Under the pieces are notes generated by a model. It saw nothing but the letters and a program-made list of their open reading frames with translations, made no database searches and was not told where the DNA came from. The translations under genes were made by a program, and so were the position numbers. DNA of 13,178 bases from CAZCWX01 sp964502465. Its GTDB lineage: Bacteria; Desulfobacterota; Binatia; Bin18. The stretch spans positions 1-13,178 of the forward strand of contig CAZCWX010000132.1 in assembly GCA_964502465.1 (NCBI GenBank), written 5' to 3'. Shown here piece by piece: positions 12,446 through 13,178 of the stretch (position 1 is the stretch's first letter; the number at the start of each line of letters is the position of its first letter).

Positions 12446-12531
12446 TCCACCAGAATGAACTGCTCAAGAATACCGCTGAGCGAGAAACAGAGCAAGAGTT
12501 TACCGATGGATTTTTGCGATTCCTGTCATTG

Positions 12532-12560
12532 TTGAACTCGTGCAGACGATTGGCTACGAT
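12532..12560 (+). promoter_or_regulatory. Candidate sigma-70-type promoter for the carboxymuconolactone-decarboxylase-family gene
   Basis: TTGAAC (12532-12537) and TACGAT (12555-12560) are spaced by 17 bp, each 4/6 to consensus. Transcription would begin about 20 bases before the ATG at 12588, leaving just room for AGGAGGG. Confidence 0.35.
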
Positions 12561-12587
12561 GCTGATTTTCACACACAGGAGGGAGCT

Positions 12588-13178
12588 ATGGGACGACTCC
12601 GTCAGGTATCGAAAGCCGAAGCAACGCCGGAGGTGTTAGCCATTTACCAGCAGTTCTTTGGGGATCGGGATCCGGTTGCTGAACCAGGCACAGCGACCGG
12701 CACTCCAGGTGATTACTGGACAACCTTTGCGTTAGTTCCTGACCTGCTGGTGCTGGCCCGTGATTCCCTTATGACCCTGTTGCAGCCAGGGCGTCAGTTG
12801 CATCCCCAACTGCGCGAACTGGCAATTCTCCGCACCGGTATTGTTGGAGAATCCAAATTTGAGTATTCACAACACCTGAAAGTCGCGCGCATGGTGGGAA
12901 TACCAGAAGAGAAACTGACCGCACTCAAGGGCTGGACGACGAGCGTAGTGTTTACTCCTGTCGAACGTGCGGTAATGGCAGCCACAGATGAGATTCTCTC
13001 GCGAAATCGCGTAGAAGATGAAACCTTTGCTGCTTTACAGGCGCATCTCTCAGACCCAGAAATCCTTGAACTGTTTTTTGTGATTGGCCTGTGGCGGATG
13101 CACGGTCTGATCGTCCGAGCGCTCCATTTAGAGTATGACAATGATACCAGTGCCCGTATGCAAGAGGTGCCAGCACCA
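12588..13178 (+). CDS. Carboxymuconolactone decarboxylase family (AhpD-like fold) protein, partial at 3' end
   Basis: 197 codons are visible to the window edge with no stop, about the full length expected for the family, so little is probably missing. AGGAGGG precedes the ATG by a few bases. The helical CMD core is seen at LHPQLRELAILRTGIVG (71-87), FEYSQHLKVARMVGIPEEKL (91-110) and FTPVERAVMAATDEIL (122-137). The Cys-x-x-Cys of AhpD peroxidase reductases is absent; Tyr93 and His96 occupy the corresponding helix, as in the non-redox gamma-carboxymuconolactone decarboxylase branch. Many such proteins in catabolic clusters have no proven reaction. It is divergent from the small membrane protein gene, with a candidate promoter and operator between them. 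Confidence 0.87.
   Translation, partial: MGRLRQVSKAEATPEVLAIYQQFFGDRDPVAEPGTATGTPGDYWTTFALVPDLLVLARDSLMTLLQPGRQLHPQLRELAILRTGIVGESKFEYSQHLKVARMVGIPEEKLTALKGWTTSVVFTPVERAVMAATDEILSRNRVEDETFAALQAHLSDPEILELFFVIGLWRMHGLIVRALHLEYDNDTSARMQEVPAP

Noticed and set aside
12345..12572. A 75-codon minus-strand frame over the divergent promoter region
   Set aside because: It overlaps the real 56-residue gene in a different frame and covers its Shine-Dalgarno sequence and the candidate operator.
1..13178. Insertion sequence, prophage, toxin-antitoxin or defence system
   Set aside because: No transposase, integrase, phage structural or nuclease motif was found in any frame; the palindromes are the only mobile-like features.

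Overview
This window is 13.2 kb of mid-50s % GC bacterial DNA (estimated by eye). It is gene-dense, with short intergenic gaps and strong AGGAGG-type ribosome binding sites. The organism looks like a Gram-negative, aerobic soil or water heterotroph. Support comes from a Sec-exported DUF1329 protein, a lipoprotein, a c-type cytochrome joined to an apparent outer-membrane beta-barrel, and a set of CoA and oxidative catabolic enzymes (acyl-CoA dehydrogenase, crotonase, FMN hydroxyacid oxidase, DyP peroxidase remnant). This gene mix, together with many small palindromic intergenic elements, recalls uncultured Binatota or Tectomicrobia/Entotheonella-type genomes. That placement is an impression and was not tested. 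No rRNA, tRNA, CRISPR array, transposase or integrase was seen.

Layout. Positions 1-1371 (minus): a broken DyP-type peroxidase gene, coupled by an ATGA overlap to an exported cytochrome c/beta-barrel fusion that runs off the left edge. 1439-2245 (plus): a crotonase whose two usual catalytic glutamates are replaced. 2276-2860 (minus): a LOG-family nucleotide phosphoribohydrolase. 3015-3317 (minus): a 100-residue unknown protein. 3519-4859 (plus): the DUF1329 protein, preceded by a good sigma-70-type promoter and a leader hairpin. 5014-6309 (minus) and 6429-7517 (plus): an acyl-CoA dehydrogenase divergent from a winged-helix/SAM methyltransferase. 7717-12370 (minus): five genes in a row, encoding a 56-residue membrane protein, a small lipoprotein, an NTF2/SnoaL-fold protein, a GH31 glycosidase and an alpha-hydroxyacid oxidase. 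12588-13178 (plus): a carboxymuconolactone-decarboxylase-family protein running off the right edge.

Functionally, this is a patchwork of catabolic and envelope genes and not one pathway. Its most unusual part is the left end. There a single-heme cytochrome c is fused in one polypeptide to a predicted beta-barrel, an architecture like the Cyc2 iron oxidases though homology is not shown. It is translationally coupled to a heme peroxidase. In this copy the peroxidase lost its N-terminus at a repeat-marked junction and carries a 5-bp tandem duplication that breaks its frame. The intergenic regions hold many inverted repeats, a hexanucleotide microsatellite containing a stop codon, and two candidate operators in divergent promoter regions.
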